A stretch of DNA of 64,000 nucleotides from Desulfobacteraceae bacterium (GTDB lineage: Bacteria; Desulfobacterota; Desulfobacteria; Desulfobacterales; Desulfobacteraceae). The first letter of the stretch is position 1. Every line of letters starts with the position of its first letter. Below, piece by piece: positions 1 to 9,261 of this stretch. The notes below the pieces were generated by a model, which saw only the letters and a list, made by a program, of their open reading frames with translations, did no database searches and was not told the origin of the DNA. The position numbers and the translations under genes are program-made. Where the stretch lies: the NCBI GenBank assembly GCA_016744295.1, contig JADGEQ010000009.1, positions 62,001-126,000 of the forward strand. Reading direction: 5' to 3'.

Positions 1-1
1 A

Positions 2-1057
2 AACATTAAATTTTTACAGCCCAAGGTCAAGGATAAAGATGTCATCATCTTTGCCAGACAATTTTCCACCATGATTGATGCCGGTCTGCCCCTGCTCCAA
101 TGTCTGGATATTTTGCAGTCCCAGCAGGATAATCCGACATTTAAACAGAATCTTAAAAAAATCAAGGAATCCGTTGAGTCCGGGGAAACCTTTGCCGACG
201 CCTTAAAAAAGTTTCCAAAGGTATTTAATGAATTATTTGTCAACATGATTGCGGCTGGTGAGGCCGGGGGTATCCTGGATGTTATTCTTGGCCGCTTGTC
301 TGCCTATATGGAAAAAATGGCAAAACTCAAAAGTCAGGTCAAGGGGGCAATGACCTATCCTGCCATTACCCTTTTGGTGGCTGTTGTTGTGGTGGCAATT
401 ATCCTGGTATTTGTGATTCCGGTATTTGAAGAGATGTTTGCAAGTTTTGGATCAGCACTGCCGGCCCCTACATTGTTTGTGGTGGGGTTGAGTAATTTTG
501 TAATTGACAAAATTTTGTATATTATTATCGGTGTCATTGTGGGAGCGTTTTTGACCAAGCGTATTTATGGTACCCAAAAAGGCAGGGTTTTGATGGACAG
601 CATGTTTTTGCGGTTGCCCGTCGTGGGTATTTTGATTCGAAAAGTAGCAGTGGCCAAATTTACCCGAACCTCCAGCACAATGATTTCCTCCGGGGTGTCC
701 ATCTTGGAAGCCTTGGATATTGTAGCCAAAACATCTGGAAATAAAATTGTGGAATTTGCCATAAACGATGTTAAAATTGGAATTTCAGAAGGCCGGTCCA
801 TGGCAGATCCCCTCCTTGAAAGCGGGGTGTTTCCATCCATGGTCTGTTCCATGATAGCCGTGGGTGAATCCACCGGTGCCCTGGATACCATGCTTGAAAA
901 AATAGCTGACTTTTATGATGATGAGGTGGACCAGGCCGTTAAAAATCTGACAGACATGATAGAGCCCTTTATGCTGGTTTTTCTCGGTGTTGTTGTGGGG
1001 GGGCTTGTCGTTGCCATGTACCTTCCCATCTTTTCCATGGCTGGTGCCATTGGATAA
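2..1057 (+). CDS. pilC: Type IV pilus / type II secretion inner-membrane platform protein PilC (GspF family), 5' end outside window
   Basis: The frame is open from the first bases of the window and reads NIKFLQPKVKDKDVIIFARQ before the first internal ATG at 71, so the N-terminus lies upstream. Two T2SF (GspF) domains are visible: FARQFSTMIDAGLPLLQCLD near the start and the second copy, KFTRTSSTMISSGVSILEAL, about 190 residues later. Each is followed by hydrophobic membrane segments (VVVVAIILVFVIPVFEEMF and the C-terminal MLVFLGVVVGGLVVAMYLP). PilC is the polytopic platform on which the PilB/PilT motor ATPases act during pilus assembly. The next gene overlaps its end and encodes a PilS-like kinase, which favours the pilus role over type II secretion. 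Subfamily assignment (PilC versus GspF) rests on that context. Confidence 0.9.
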   Translation, partial: NIKFLQPKVKDKDVIIFARQFSTMIDAGLPLLQCLDILQSQQDNPTFKQNLKKIKESVESGETFADALKKFPKVFNELFVNMIAAGEAGGILDVILGRLSAYMEKMAKLKSQVKGAMTYPAITLLVAVVVVAIILVFVIPVFEEMFASFGSALPAPTLFVVGLSNFVIDKILYIIIGVIVGAFLTKRIYGTQKGRVLMDSMFLRLPVVGILIRKVAVAKFTRTSSTMISSGVSILEALDIVAKTSGNKIVEFAINDVKIGISEGRSMADPLLESGVFPSMVCSMIAVGESTGALDTMLEKIADFYDDEVDQAVKNLTDMIEPFMLVFLGVVVGGLVVAMYLPIFSMAGAIG

Positions 1058-2366
1058 TCTGGACCGAGCAAATTTGTTTCAGCAAAGGACTGATCTTTAT
1101 ACCCAGATAAAATGGACCATCCTGGCAAGGGTTGTTTTTGCCATTGTGCTTATATTTTCCAGTCTGTTTTTTTCAATAGAAGACAATTTGTCTGTCCTTA
1201 CCCAGCCATTTTTGTCCATGTATAAGATGGCAGCCCTTGTGCTTGTCCTGTCCATTTTATATATTTTTTGGCTAAACCGGAAAAAAGGGCTGCTGATCCT
1301 TGCCTATTTTCAAACTGTTCTGGATACCTTTCTGGTAACCGGTATCATCTATGTGACCGGCAGCTTTGACAGTGTTTTTACCTTTCTTTATCTGTTGGTC
1401 ATCATCTACGCCTCCATGCTCTTGCTTTTAAAGGGCAGTTTTGTCATGGCCACCTTTTCAAGCCTCCAATACGGGCTGTTGATCGAATTGGAATATTATC
1501 GGATTATCCCTGGGTTCATGGGACAATACCCCCCCTCCATGGGTATGGATGAAACCCAGATCATATATCGGATCATTATCATCATTGCCGCCTGTTTTGC
1601 TGTTGCCATCCTTTCGGGTATTCTTTCCCTTCAGCTTAAGAGCGCCAGGCAGGATTTGAAAATCACCCAGGAACACCTGAAAAGGGTGGAAAAAATGGCG
1701 GCTGTGGACGAGATGATCTCAGGAATAGCCCACGAGATCAAGAATCCTTTGGCATCCCTATCCGGTTCTATTCAATTGCTCAAAGAGGATACCAAGGCTG
1801 GTTCCTATGAAGATAAGCTCATGCAAATTATTTTAAGGGAGACCGAGCGTCTTAAGCAAATTTCCAATGATATCAGACTCTTTGCTAAACCCAGCAAGGC
1901 AAATGCACGTCAGGTAGAAATGACCCAGGCCATTGAAGACGTGGCGGCCTTGTTTCTAAACACAAAAAAATGGAAAACACGAATTCAGATTGCAACAAAA
2001 ATTGAAAAAGGTCTTTTTGTAACCATTGACCCGGTTCATTTGAAACAAATTTTGTGGAATCTTGTCAAAAATGCAGCTGAATCCATTGAAACCCAAGGTA
2101 AAATTAATATTCGTCTCAATTCACCGAGAAATAATCGGATCTACCTGACCATCCGGGATAACGGGATGGGGATTGATCCTGGAAAAGCCAAGCATATTTT
2201 TGATCCGTTTTACACCACAAAACCAGAAGGGACCGGGTTGGGTTTATCCATTATTCATCGCATTATTGAAACCTATGACGGAATGATTGATTTTGAATCT
2301 ATCCCGGGTAAAGGCACCCTTTTTACCATTATTTTCAAAAATACAGCACCCTTCAATGGCCCATAA
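1044..2366 (+). CDS. PilS-like membrane sensor histidine kinase
   Basis: About 440 residues. The N-terminal third holds several hydrophobic helices (VVFAIVLIFSSLFFSI, MAALVLVLSILYIFWL, FLYLLVIIYASMLLLL, IIIIAACFAVAILSG), followed by a short linker and a HisKA domain with the H-box GIAHEIKNPLASLSGSIQLL. The HATPase_c domain has the N-box LWNLVKNAAESI, the G1 box IRDNGMGID and the G2 box GTGLGLSII. This topology matches PilS, which autophosphorylates on His and passes phosphate to the NtrC-type regulator PilR to control pilin transcription. The start is uncertain: ATG at 987 would overlap pilC by 71 bases, so GTG 1044 (or TTG 1050) is preferred, though none has a strong ribosome binding site. 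No response-regulator gene follows; the next gene is lysS. Confidence 0.8.
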   Translation: MPLDNLDRANLFQQRTDLYTQIKWTILARVVFAIVLIFSSLFFSIEDNLSVLTQPFLSMYKMAALVLVLSILYIFWLNRKKGLLILAYFQTVLDTFLVTGIIYVTGSFDSVFTFLYLLVIIYASMLLLLKGSFVMATFSSLQYGLLIELEYYRIIPGFMGQYPPSMGMDETQIIYRIIIIIAACFAVAILSGILSLQLKSARQDLKITQEHLKRVEKMAAVDEMISGIAHEIKNPLASLSGSIQLLKEDTKAGSYEDKLMQIILRETERLKQISNDIRLFAKPSKANARQVEMTQAIEDVAALFLNTKKWKTRIQIATKIEKGLFVTIDPVHLKQILWNLVKNAAESIETQGKINIRLNSPRNNRIYLTIRDNGMGIDPGKAKHIFDPFYTTKPEGTGLGLSIIHRIIETYDGMIDFESIPGKGTLFTIIFKNTAPFNGP

Positions 2367-2391
2367 CAAATTCGGGTTGAACAACAAAATC

Positions 2392-2419
2392 TTGACAATT
2401 TAAGGCAAACCAGGATAGT
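2392..2419 (+). promoter_or_regulatory. Candidate sigma-70 promoter for lysS / lol operon
   Basis: A perfect -35 hexamer TTGACA (2392-2397) is followed after 16 bases by GATAGT (2414-2419, 4 of 6 matches to TATAAT). It lies in the 149-base gap between the kinase gene and lysS, about 100 bases before the lysS start. Assigned from sequence only. Confidence 0.35.
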
Positions 2420-2515
2420 TACTTATGTTTTGGCATTTAATTTAATATCGGGTCATTGACTTGTATGTAGAGTGGACCGTGTTAAACGAAATAATTATAT
2501 GAAAGTATTGAGTCT

Positions 2516-3994
2516 ATGGATAAAATAAGCAAGCTGTTGCAGGTTCGAAAAGAGAAAATAAATGAGTTGAGGGAAAGCGGTGTATCCCTCTATCCCAATG
2601 ATTTTAAACCTTCCTCTTGTGTCTCAGAGGTTAAAAAAGTTGTTGGCAAAGAGCCGGACACACTGGGTGAAGCCGGCAGACAATTTAGTTTGGCAGGCAG
2701 GATGATGGCCGTCAATAAAATGGGCAAGTCCTCTTTTATTCGGTTTAAGGACGGGTCTGACCAAATGCAGGCCTATATCCAGAAAGACAAGGTGGGTGAT
2801 GAAACCTACGCAATGTTCAAAAAACTGGATATTGGTGATTTTATCGGTGTTTCCGGTCCTTTGTTTCAGACCCGGACCGGTGAATGGACCTTGCTTGCAC
2901 TTGAGTTTCGGCTTTTGTCCAAGGCGGTCCGACCCCTTCCTGAAAAATTTCATGGCATAAAGGATCCTGAGAAAAGATATCGGCAGCGGTATCTGGATTT
3001 GATCATGAATGAAACATCCCGTGATATTTTTCTAAAAAGAAGTCAGATAGTTGCCGCCATGCGCAGATTTTTTGAGGATAAAAAATTCATGGAGGTTGAA
3101 ACTCCCATGATGCAGCCTCTTCCCGGGGGTGCAGAAGCAACTCCTTTTAAGACCTGGCACAACGCCCTTGGGATGGAACTTTTCTTGAGAATTGCGCCTG
3201 AACTTTATCTTAAACGGTTGGTGGTGGGCGGATTTGAAAAAGTATTTGAGATCAATCGAAATTTTAGAAATGAGGGAGTTTCCACCCGGCATAATCCGGA
3301 ATTTACCATGGTGGAATTCTACCAGGCCTATGCCACCCATGAGGATTTGATGGATCTAACCGAAGAGATGTTTGAATCCATCGTTAAACAGCTTAATAAA
3401 ACTCCCCAAATTGAATATCAGGGAGAGACCATTGACTTTTCAAAGGGATGGAAACGAATTCCCATGATTGAGTCTCTTTCAACCATTGGCGGTATCGATT
3501 CTTCCATTCTTAATGATACACAGGCCCTCTTAAAATTTGCAGAAGAAAACAAGATTTCCATTACCAAAAAAGACCGGCACGGCAAAATTATTACCAAATT
3601 GTTTGATACCCTGGTTGAACCCAAGTTGATTCAGCCCACATTTATCACGGGATATCCGGTTGAAGTGTCACCCCTTTCCAGAAAATCTGATGCAGATCCT
3701 GAATTGACCGATCGATTTGAACTTTTTATTGCAGGCAGGGAAATTGCGAATGGGTTTTCTGAAATTAATGATCCCCAGGACCAGTACGAGCGATTCATGA
3801 TGCAGGTCCGCCAGCGGGATGAAGGAAACCCGGAGGCCCATATCATGGATTCAGAATATGTTGAAGCCCTTGAATACGGTATGCCGCCTACAGCCGGAGA
3901 GGGCATCGGAATCGATCGGTTGGTCATGCTGTTGACAGATGCTGCTTCCATTAGAGAAGTGATTCTTTTTCCCCACATGAAACACAATGCTTGA
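2516..3994 (+). CDS. lysS: Lysyl-tRNA synthetase, class II
   Basis: 492 residues, the normal length for bacterial LysS. An N-terminal OB-fold anticodon-binding domain (about residues 55-160, e.g. LAGRMMAVNKMGKSSFIRF) precedes the class II catalytic core. Motif 2 is visible at FEINRNFRNEGVSTRHNPEF and motif 3 at GEGIGIDRLVMLLTD. The enzyme charges tRNA-Lys in the cytoplasm using ATP. The C-terminus is the typical LysS ending with IREVILFPHMK. The start ATG has only a weak Shine-Dalgarno (GAAAG). The gene lies 6 bases before lolC, so it is probably co-transcribed with the envelope operon, an arrangement also known from other proteobacteria. Confidence 0.97.
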   Translation: MDKISKLLQVRKEKINELRESGVSLYPNDFKPSSCVSEVKKVVGKEPDTLGEAGRQFSLAGRMMAVNKMGKSSFIRFKDGSDQMQAYIQKDKVGDETYAMFKKLDIGDFIGVSGPLFQTRTGEWTLLALEFRLLSKAVRPLPEKFHGIKDPEKRYRQRYLDLIMNETSRDIFLKRSQIVAAMRRFFEDKKFMEVETPMMQPLPGGAEATPFKTWHNALGMELFLRIAPELYLKRLVVGGFEKVFEINRNFRNEGVSTRHNPEFTMVEFYQAYATHEDLMDLTEEMFESIVKQLNKTPQIEYQGETIDFSKGWKRIPMIESLSTIGGIDSSILNDTQALLKFAEENKISITKKDRHGKIITKLFDTLVEPKLIQPTFITGYPVEVSPLSRKSDADPELTDRFELFIAGREIANGFSEINDPQDQYERFMMQVRQRDEGNPEAHIMDSEYVEALEYGMPPTAGEGIGIDRLVMLLTDAASIREVILFPHMKHNA

Positions 3995-4000
3995 GATTAA

Positions 4001-5248
4001 ATGGCTGTTGAATTTTTTATAGCAGGAAAATATTTAAAGGCAAAAAGAAAAGAGGGGTTTATTTCCCTGATTTCTTTTCTTGCTGTGGCTGGCGTTACCG
4101 TTGGGGTCATGGCACTTGTTGTGGTCATTGCCGTTATGAGCGGAGCTGAAACCCAATTCCGTAAACAGATACTGGGCCTTGAACCCCATATCCTCGTTAT
4201 GAATTATAAGGGCAGTTATGAAAATTATGACTCCCTGCTGACTTCTATTAAGGATAATCCCCACATTCAAGTGGCATCACCCATTCTTTTTGGTCAGGCC
4301 ATGATCAAAACAAAGGGTTCATTTGCCGGTGTGATGGTCCGGGGGATTATTCCGGAGAACGGATCTGCTTTGATCAAGGGGTTTACCACACAGCAGCTTG
4401 AGCAGGCTTTGGTACCGAACATTAAGCCCGCGTCTATTACGGATACGAAAACCGCTGCCCTGCCCGGAATTATTCTGGGAAAAGAACTTGCAAACTCCGT
4501 GGGCGTGATCCAGGGGGACAAGGTGATTCTGATGTCTTCAAAAAGTTTCATATCTCCCATGGGACAGATTCCGTCCATGAAACGCTTTGTTGTTAAAGGA
4601 ACCTTTACCTCAGGTGCTTCGGAATATGACAGCATGCTGGCCTATGTTCATCTGAACCAGGCCCAGCAATTGGTATCGGAAAAGGATAAAATTTCAGCCA
4701 TCGGAATATGGGTGGATGAGGTTTTCAAGGTCAAGCAGATAAGAGAGGATTATTTTGATTTTATAGAATACCCTTTTTATATACGGGACTGGATGGATAT
4801 AAATCATAGTCTTTTTTCAGCTCTCAAACTTGAAAAAACAGCCATGTTTATTATTTTAACCCTGATTATACTGGTGGCGGCCTTTAATATTGCCAGCGCA
4901 TTGATCATGATGGTCATGGAAAAGACAAAGGACATTGCTGTGCTCAAGGCCATGGGCGCAACCCATTCGATTATCCGGCGTATTTTTATTATCAAGGGAA
5001 TGATCATTGGTCTTTTTGGCACGTTTCTGGGAACTCTGTTCGGGGTCATTGTCTGCTTTTTTTTAAAAAAATACGATTTTATCCAGCTTCCTGAAGCTTA
5101 TCCATTTTCAACACTGCCGGTACAATTGGAGTATACAGATGTGATAATAATTTCAGTTTCTGCCATCATCATCTGTTTTTTATCCACTTTGTATCCCTCC
5201 TATAAGGCATCCAAAATGGATCCGGTCGAGGCCATTCGATATGGATAA
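4001..5248 (+). CDS. lolC: Lipoprotein-releasing ABC transporter permease (LolC/LolE family)
   Basis: 415 residues with the family layout: a short cytoplasmic start, a first membrane helix (GVMALVVVIAVMSGAE), a large periplasmic MacB-like domain (about residues 50-260), and three C-terminal helices (MFIILTLIILVAAFNIASAL, GMIIGLFGTFLGTLFGVIVC, DVIIISVSAIIICFLSTLYP). The N-terminal signature FIAGKYLKAKRKEGFISLIS is characteristic of LolC/LolE. With LolD it extracts outer-membrane lipoproteins from the inner membrane and passes them to LolA. Only one permease gene is present, so the transporter is probably a LolF-type homodimer with two LolD subunits; this is inference. The end overlaps lolD by 8 bases. 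Confidence 0.93.
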   Translation: MAVEFFIAGKYLKAKRKEGFISLISFLAVAGVTVGVMALVVVIAVMSGAETQFRKQILGLEPHILVMNYKGSYENYDSLLTSIKDNPHIQVASPILFGQAMIKTKGSFAGVMVRGIIPENGSALIKGFTTQQLEQALVPNIKPASITDTKTAALPGIILGKELANSVGVIQGDKVILMSSKSFISPMGQIPSMKRFVVKGTFTSGASEYDSMLAYVHLNQAQQLVSEKDKISAIGIWVDEVFKVKQIREDYFDFIEYPFYIRDWMDINHSLFSALKLEKTAMFIILTLIILVAAFNIASALIMMVMEKTKDIAVLKAMGATHSIIRRIFIIKGMIIGLFGTFLGTLFGVIVCFFLKKYDFIQLPEAYPFSTLPVQLEYTDVIIISVSAIIICFLSTLYPSYKASKMDPVEAIRYG

Positions 5249-5930
5249 TTCGAGTTTACCCTTAGTCTCCCTTGAGGCGGTCAGCAAGCAGTTTAACAGC
5301 AAAGCCGCCACCCTTGAAATTCTCAATGAAACTAATTTTCATATTTATCGTGGTGAGACCATTGCTGTGGTTGGGCCTTCTGGAATCGGAAAGTCAACCC
5401 TGCTTAACATCATCGGAACCCTTGATAAACCAGAAACAGGCCGAGTATTATACCAGGGTCAGGATCTTTTTGCCCTTGGCAACGAAAAACTGGCCCTGTT
5501 TAGGAATGCACAGATCGGATTCGTGTTTCAGTTTCATTATCTGCTCCAGGGATTTACCGCCATTGAAAATGTTATGATCCCAGGGTTGATTGCCAGAATG
5601 AACAAAAAAACAATTGAGAATCAGGCCGCTGATATACTTGAAAGAGTCGGGCTTGATTCACGGCGTACCCATCGGGTTGAAGACCTTTCAGGAGGAGAGC
5701 AGCAACGGGTGGCAATTGCACGGGCACTTGTTATGAAACCTGACTTGCTGCTTGCCGACGAACCCACGGGCAACCTGGATCAAAAAAATAGTGAGAGTAT
5801 TCATATTTTGTTAAATGAGCTAAATAAAGAGCTTGGTATGACAGTTATTGTTGTAACCCATAATAGTAAATTTGCCCGAATGATGGAAAGAATGGTTACC
5901 CTTCATCAAGGCAAAATAGTATCGGCATGA
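5241..5930 (+). CDS. lolD: Lipoprotein-releasing ABC transporter ATP-binding protein LolD
   Basis: 229 residues. Walker A is [11 protein letters not shown], the Q-loop region is [20 protein letters not shown], the ABC signature is [17 protein letters not shown], and Walker B is [12 protein letters not shown]. The FQFHxLL motif after the Q-loop and the GNLD D-loop are typical of LolD/MacB-type ATPases. It energises extraction of lipoproteins by LolC at the cytoplasmic face of the inner membrane. It overlaps lolC by 8 bases, implying translational coupling, and is followed closely by bamA. Confidence 0.95.
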   Translation: MDNSSLPLVSLEAVSKQFNSKAATLEILNETNFHIYRGETIAVVGPSGIGKSTLLNIIGTLDKPETGRVLYQGQDLFALGNEKLALFRNAQIGFVFQFHYLLQGFTAIENVMIPGLIARMNKKTIENQAADILERVGLDSRRTHRVEDLSGGEQQRVAIARALVMKPDLLLADEPTGNLDQKNSESIHILLNELNKELGMTVIVVTHNSKFARMMERMVTLHQGKIVSA

Positions 5931-5976
5931 AATTAACGAAAAATAATTTTTGGACGAGCCTAGGAAAATTAAAGTG

Positions 5977-8652
5977 ATGAAAAGTAGTGTGATGAAACGA
6001 GCGTTAAAATTGACCTGTATTGTTTATCTATTTCTGATCAGCAATTTATCAGCCGAACAGCAGATATCCGTTGCTGTTTTCCCTTTTTCCATTCAAGCCA
6101 GCCAAAGCAATATCCAGGCTGGTGATCAAACAGCTGGGACCCATGAAAAATTGCGTGAAACCCTGGCCGGCATGCTTGCGGAAAAGCTTGAAAAGGATGG
6201 GGCAAAAGTTGTTTTTGTGAAGGATTTTTCCGACAAGGAAGCATGGGACTATTCAAGATTCCGGCAAGAAGGTATCAAGCTTGGGGTTGATAGAATTATC
6301 ACCGGAAATATTTTTATTGCCGGTCAACGGCTCAGTATTGATGCCCAGATGCAAAATGTTTATGAACAACACCCCCCCCTTACCTTTTTCTCCCAGTCAA
6401 AGAGTCTTGAAACCCTTTATTCTGCGGCAACAGAACTTGGGAAGGAGATCACAGGAGAACTTTTTCAGAAAAAAATCATTTCTGCTATTTCAGTTGTTGG
6501 CAACAAAAGAGTTGAAGCCGATGCAATTTTGCGGGTGGTTACATCCAAATCCGGAGAAATTGTGAACCCTGAAACGCTGTCCGAGGATCTTGCCCTCATT
6601 TATAAAATGGGTTTTTTCGACAATGTTATTGTCCGGAAGAAAAAACTGGACCGTGGAGTCGAGATTGTTTTTGAAGTTGTAGAAAAGCCAAGTGTTCGAA
6701 ATATCCAGTTTAAGAAGAATCATGTTTACAAAGATGAAGACTTGTTTGCTGTGGTGGATACCACCACAGGATCCATTTTAAATATATACAAGATCAACAA
6801 CGATGTGGAAAAAATAAAACGGCTGTACACAGAAAAAAATTATCATAATTGTACGATAAAATATGAAATACAATCACTTAAAAATGAACAGGCTGACATT
6901 GTATTCACCATTGAAGAGGGTGAGAAAATAAAAATTGAAGCCATCACCTTTGATGGAAATCAGCATTTTGATGACGACGATATAAAAGACGTGATGCAAA
7001 CCCAGGAAAAAGGGTTTTGGTCCTTTATAAGCTCTTCAGGAGATCTAAAAGAAACCGAATTGGACAATGATGTAATCCGCATTGAATCCTTGTATAAAAA
7101 CAATGGGTTTATTGATGTAAAAGTGTCCGACGCCAAGATCGCTCTGGGAGAAGAGAGTATTACCGTCAGTTTCAAGATTAATGAAGGCAAGCAGTATAAA
7201 ACAGGGGAAATTGATATTAGCGGTGATATTCTGGCCACCAAGGAAGCCTTGCTTTCCATTTTGGTTTCAAAGGAATCGGATCTCTACAATCGGGAATTGA
7301 TACGGAAGGATCTGCTGGCCCTGAATGATTTGTATTCAAACCAGGGATATGCCAATGTCAACGTAGCACCCCTTGTGGATAAAGATGAAAAAAATAAAAT
7401 AGTGAATATTTCCTTTAAGATTGCCAAGGGAGAATTGGTATATTTTAACCGAATTTTAATTACCGGTAATTCAAAAACCCGGGATAAGGTCATTCGACGG
7501 GAAATGGCAGTCCAGGAACAGGGTCTTTTCAGCATGACAGGTATCCAGCGAAGTCACCGTAATCTGGGTGTTCAGGACTATTATCAGGATGTTGATATTA
7601 AACCTGTGAATACGGATCAGCCAAATCAGCGTAATCTTGAGGTCAAAGTAACGGAAAAGGCAACGGGCAATTTTTCTTTTGGCGGCGGTTTCAGCAGTGA
7701 TGAAGGCGCCTTTGGTCAGGTTTCCGTGGAAGAGAGGAACCTGTTCGGCAAGGGCCAGAACCTGAAATTTATGACCAAACTATCCAAGAAAACAGCCCTT
7801 TATAACCTGAGTTTTACCGAACCCTGGTTTCTTGATATGCCCGTATCTGTGGGTGCTAACATATACAAATGGGAAAAAGAATACGACTATTATGACAGGG
7901 ACGCCATGGGGATTACCATTGGATCAGGGCTCCGGCAGTTCTGGGATTATACGGCCATTGGGGCGGAATATAATATTGAAAATTTTGAGATCTATGATGT
8001 CCAAACCGCCAATACCAGTGTAACACCTGGAACATATTTAACCTCCAGTATCAAGCCTTACATCAGTTATGATTCACGGAATCACTATTTTTTGCCTACG
8101 GAAGGAGTGTTCAGTAAATTTTCCGTGCAGTATGCAGGTGAATTTTTGGGCGGAGAAATTGATTTTACCAAATACCGTTTGGAGTCAGGGCTTTTTCTAC
8201 CTCTTTTCTGGAAATTTACAGGGGCATTTCACTTCAAGGGCGGATATCTTGATGACCGGACAAAGGGAAATCCTGACATTGACTGGGAACGGTTTTATCT
8301 AGGCGGTATCAATTCCATCAGGGGATTTGATCAATACGACATCAATACAAGCGAACCGGGAGCAGCCATCCTCAGGGGGGGTGAAAAGTTTATTCAGTTT
8401 AATATAGAACTGGTTTTTCCCATCCAGGAAGACATGGGTGTGGCAGGGGTTTTATTTTATGATCGAGGCGATGTATATACAACCAGTCAGAGTATCGATC
8501 TTATGGACCAATTTTCCAGTACCGGATTTGAGCTTCGTTGGAATTCTCCCATGGGGCCCATCCGTCTTGCCTATGGAATTGTTATAGATGGAAAGCATGA
8601 AAAGACAACAGGTGATGGACAATTTGATTTTTCAATTGGCGCATTTTTCTAA
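5977..8652 (+). CDS. bamA: Outer membrane protein assembly factor BamA with an extra N-terminal domain
   Basis: About 891 residues from ATG 5977, which has AGGA 11 bases upstream; TTG 5950 and ATG 5992 are alternatives. A signal peptide (LKLTCIVYLFLISNLSAEQ) leads into about 140 residues (ISVAVFPFSIQ ... LGVDRIITGNIFIAGQRLS) that resemble the TolB/FlgO-type N-terminal fold and are absent from E. coli BamA. Five POTRA repeats follow, beginning at ISAISVVGNKRVEADAIL, NIQFKKNHVYKDEDL, IEAITFDGNQHFDDDDI, GEIDISGDILATKEALL and FNRILITGNSKTRDKVI. The C-terminal Omp85 barrel carries the loop-6 motif GGINSIRGF and ends in Phe. It folds and inserts barrel proteins in the outer membrane. The ompH and lpx genes follow in the same operon. 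Confidence 0.95.
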   Translation: MKSSVMKRALKLTCIVYLFLISNLSAEQQISVAVFPFSIQASQSNIQAGDQTAGTHEKLRETLAGMLAEKLEKDGAKVVFVKDFSDKEAWDYSRFRQEGIKLGVDRIITGNIFIAGQRLSIDAQMQNVYEQHPPLTFFSQSKSLETLYSAATELGKEITGELFQKKIISAISVVGNKRVEADAILRVVTSKSGEIVNPETLSEDLALIYKMGFFDNVIVRKKKLDRGVEIVFEVVEKPSVRNIQFKKNHVYKDEDLFAVVDTTTGSILNIYKINNDVEKIKRLYTEKNYHNCTIKYEIQSLKNEQADIVFTIEEGEKIKIEAITFDGNQHFDDDDIKDVMQTQEKGFWSFISSSGDLKETELDNDVIRIESLYKNNGFIDVKVSDAKIALGEESITVSFKINEGKQYKTGEIDISGDILATKEALLSILVSKESDLYNRELIRKDLLALNDLYSNQGYANVNVAPLVDKDEKNKIVNISFKIAKGELVYFNRILITGNSKTRDKVIRREMAVQEQGLFSMTGIQRSHRNLGVQDYYQDVDIKPVNTDQPNQRNLEVKVTEKATGNFSFGGGFSSDEGAFGQVSVEERNLFGKGQNLKFMTKLSKKTALYNLSFTEPWFLDMPVSVGANIYKWEKEYDYYDRDAMGITIGSGLRQFWDYTAIGAEYNIENFEIYDVQTANTSVTPGTYLTSSIKPYISYDSRNHYFLPTEGVFSKFSVQYAGEFLGGEIDFTKYRLESGLFLPLFWKFTGAFHFKGGYLDDRTKGNPDIDWERFYLGGINSIRGFDQYDINTSEPGAAILRGGEKFIQFNIELVFPIQEDMGVAGVLFYDRGDVYTTSQSIDLMDQFSSTGFELRWNSPMGPIRLAYGIVIDGKHEKTTGDGQFDFSIGAFF

Positions 8653-8712
8653 TTGGAGCATTTTTCTTATAATTATTATTTTTGCAGGTAAACAAAAAAT
8701 TTGGAGGTAAAC

Positions 8713-9246
8713 ATGAAAAAAATTTTAATTGCAGTCATAACACTGGCCTTTGTTGCAGGATTTTCTCCCATGGTATTTGCTGCGGATGTGGCAAAAATCG
8801 GGGTGGTTGATTTTCAAAAAATTATTAAAGAATCCAGCGCTGGCAAGCTCACCCAGCAAAATCTGAGAAAGAAAGGGGAAGAGTTTCAGGGGAAATTAAA
8901 AAATGAAAAAGATTCCTTGGATGCCATATCCAAGGCCTTTGAAAGAGAATCCCTTGTTTTAAGCCCGGATAAAAAAAGAGAAAAAGAAAGGGACTTCAGG
9001 ATCCGGGTCAATGATTTTAAAAAGATGCAGGAAGATTATACCAAAGAGTTGAGAGGTATTGAAATTAAATTGGTCAACCAGATGCAACAGGATGTTTTTC
9101 AAATTGCCAATGACATTGGCAAAGCTGAAGACTTTTTATTGATTGTTGAAAGAAAGACTGCGGGGGTTATTTATATGCCGGCTTCTGTTGATATTACCGA
9201 CAAAGTAATCACAGCATATAATGCCAAGGCTGCTAAAAAGAAATAG
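8713..9246 (+). CDS. Periplasmic chaperone OmpH/Skp family protein
   Basis: About 177 residues. Start ATG 8713 is fixed by a near-perfect ribosome binding site GGAGG five bases upstream. A Sec signal peptide (KKILIAVITLAFVAGFSPMVFA) is followed by the OmpH motif KIGVVDFQKIIKESSAGK, a long charged, probably coiled-coil stretch (residues 50-130) and a short C-terminal beta/alpha segment. Skp-type trimers hold unfolded outer-membrane proteins in the periplasm and hand them to BamA, whose gene lies immediately upstream. Length and layout match the family. Confidence 0.9.
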   Translation: MKKILIAVITLAFVAGFSPMVFAADVAKIGVVDFQKIIKESSAGKLTQQNLRKKGEEFQGKLKNEKDSLDAISKAFERESLVLSPDKKREKERDFRIRVNDFKKMQEDYTKELRGIEIKLVNQMQQDVFQIANDIGKAEDFLLIVERKTAGVIYMPASVDITDKVITAYNAKAAKKK

Positions 9247-9261
9247 GGTAAAACTATTTAC

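Noticed and set aside
987-1043. Upstream extension of the PilS-like kinase to ATG 987
   Set aside because: It would overlap pilC by 71 bases with no ribosome binding site, and the extra residues do not resemble kinase N-termini.
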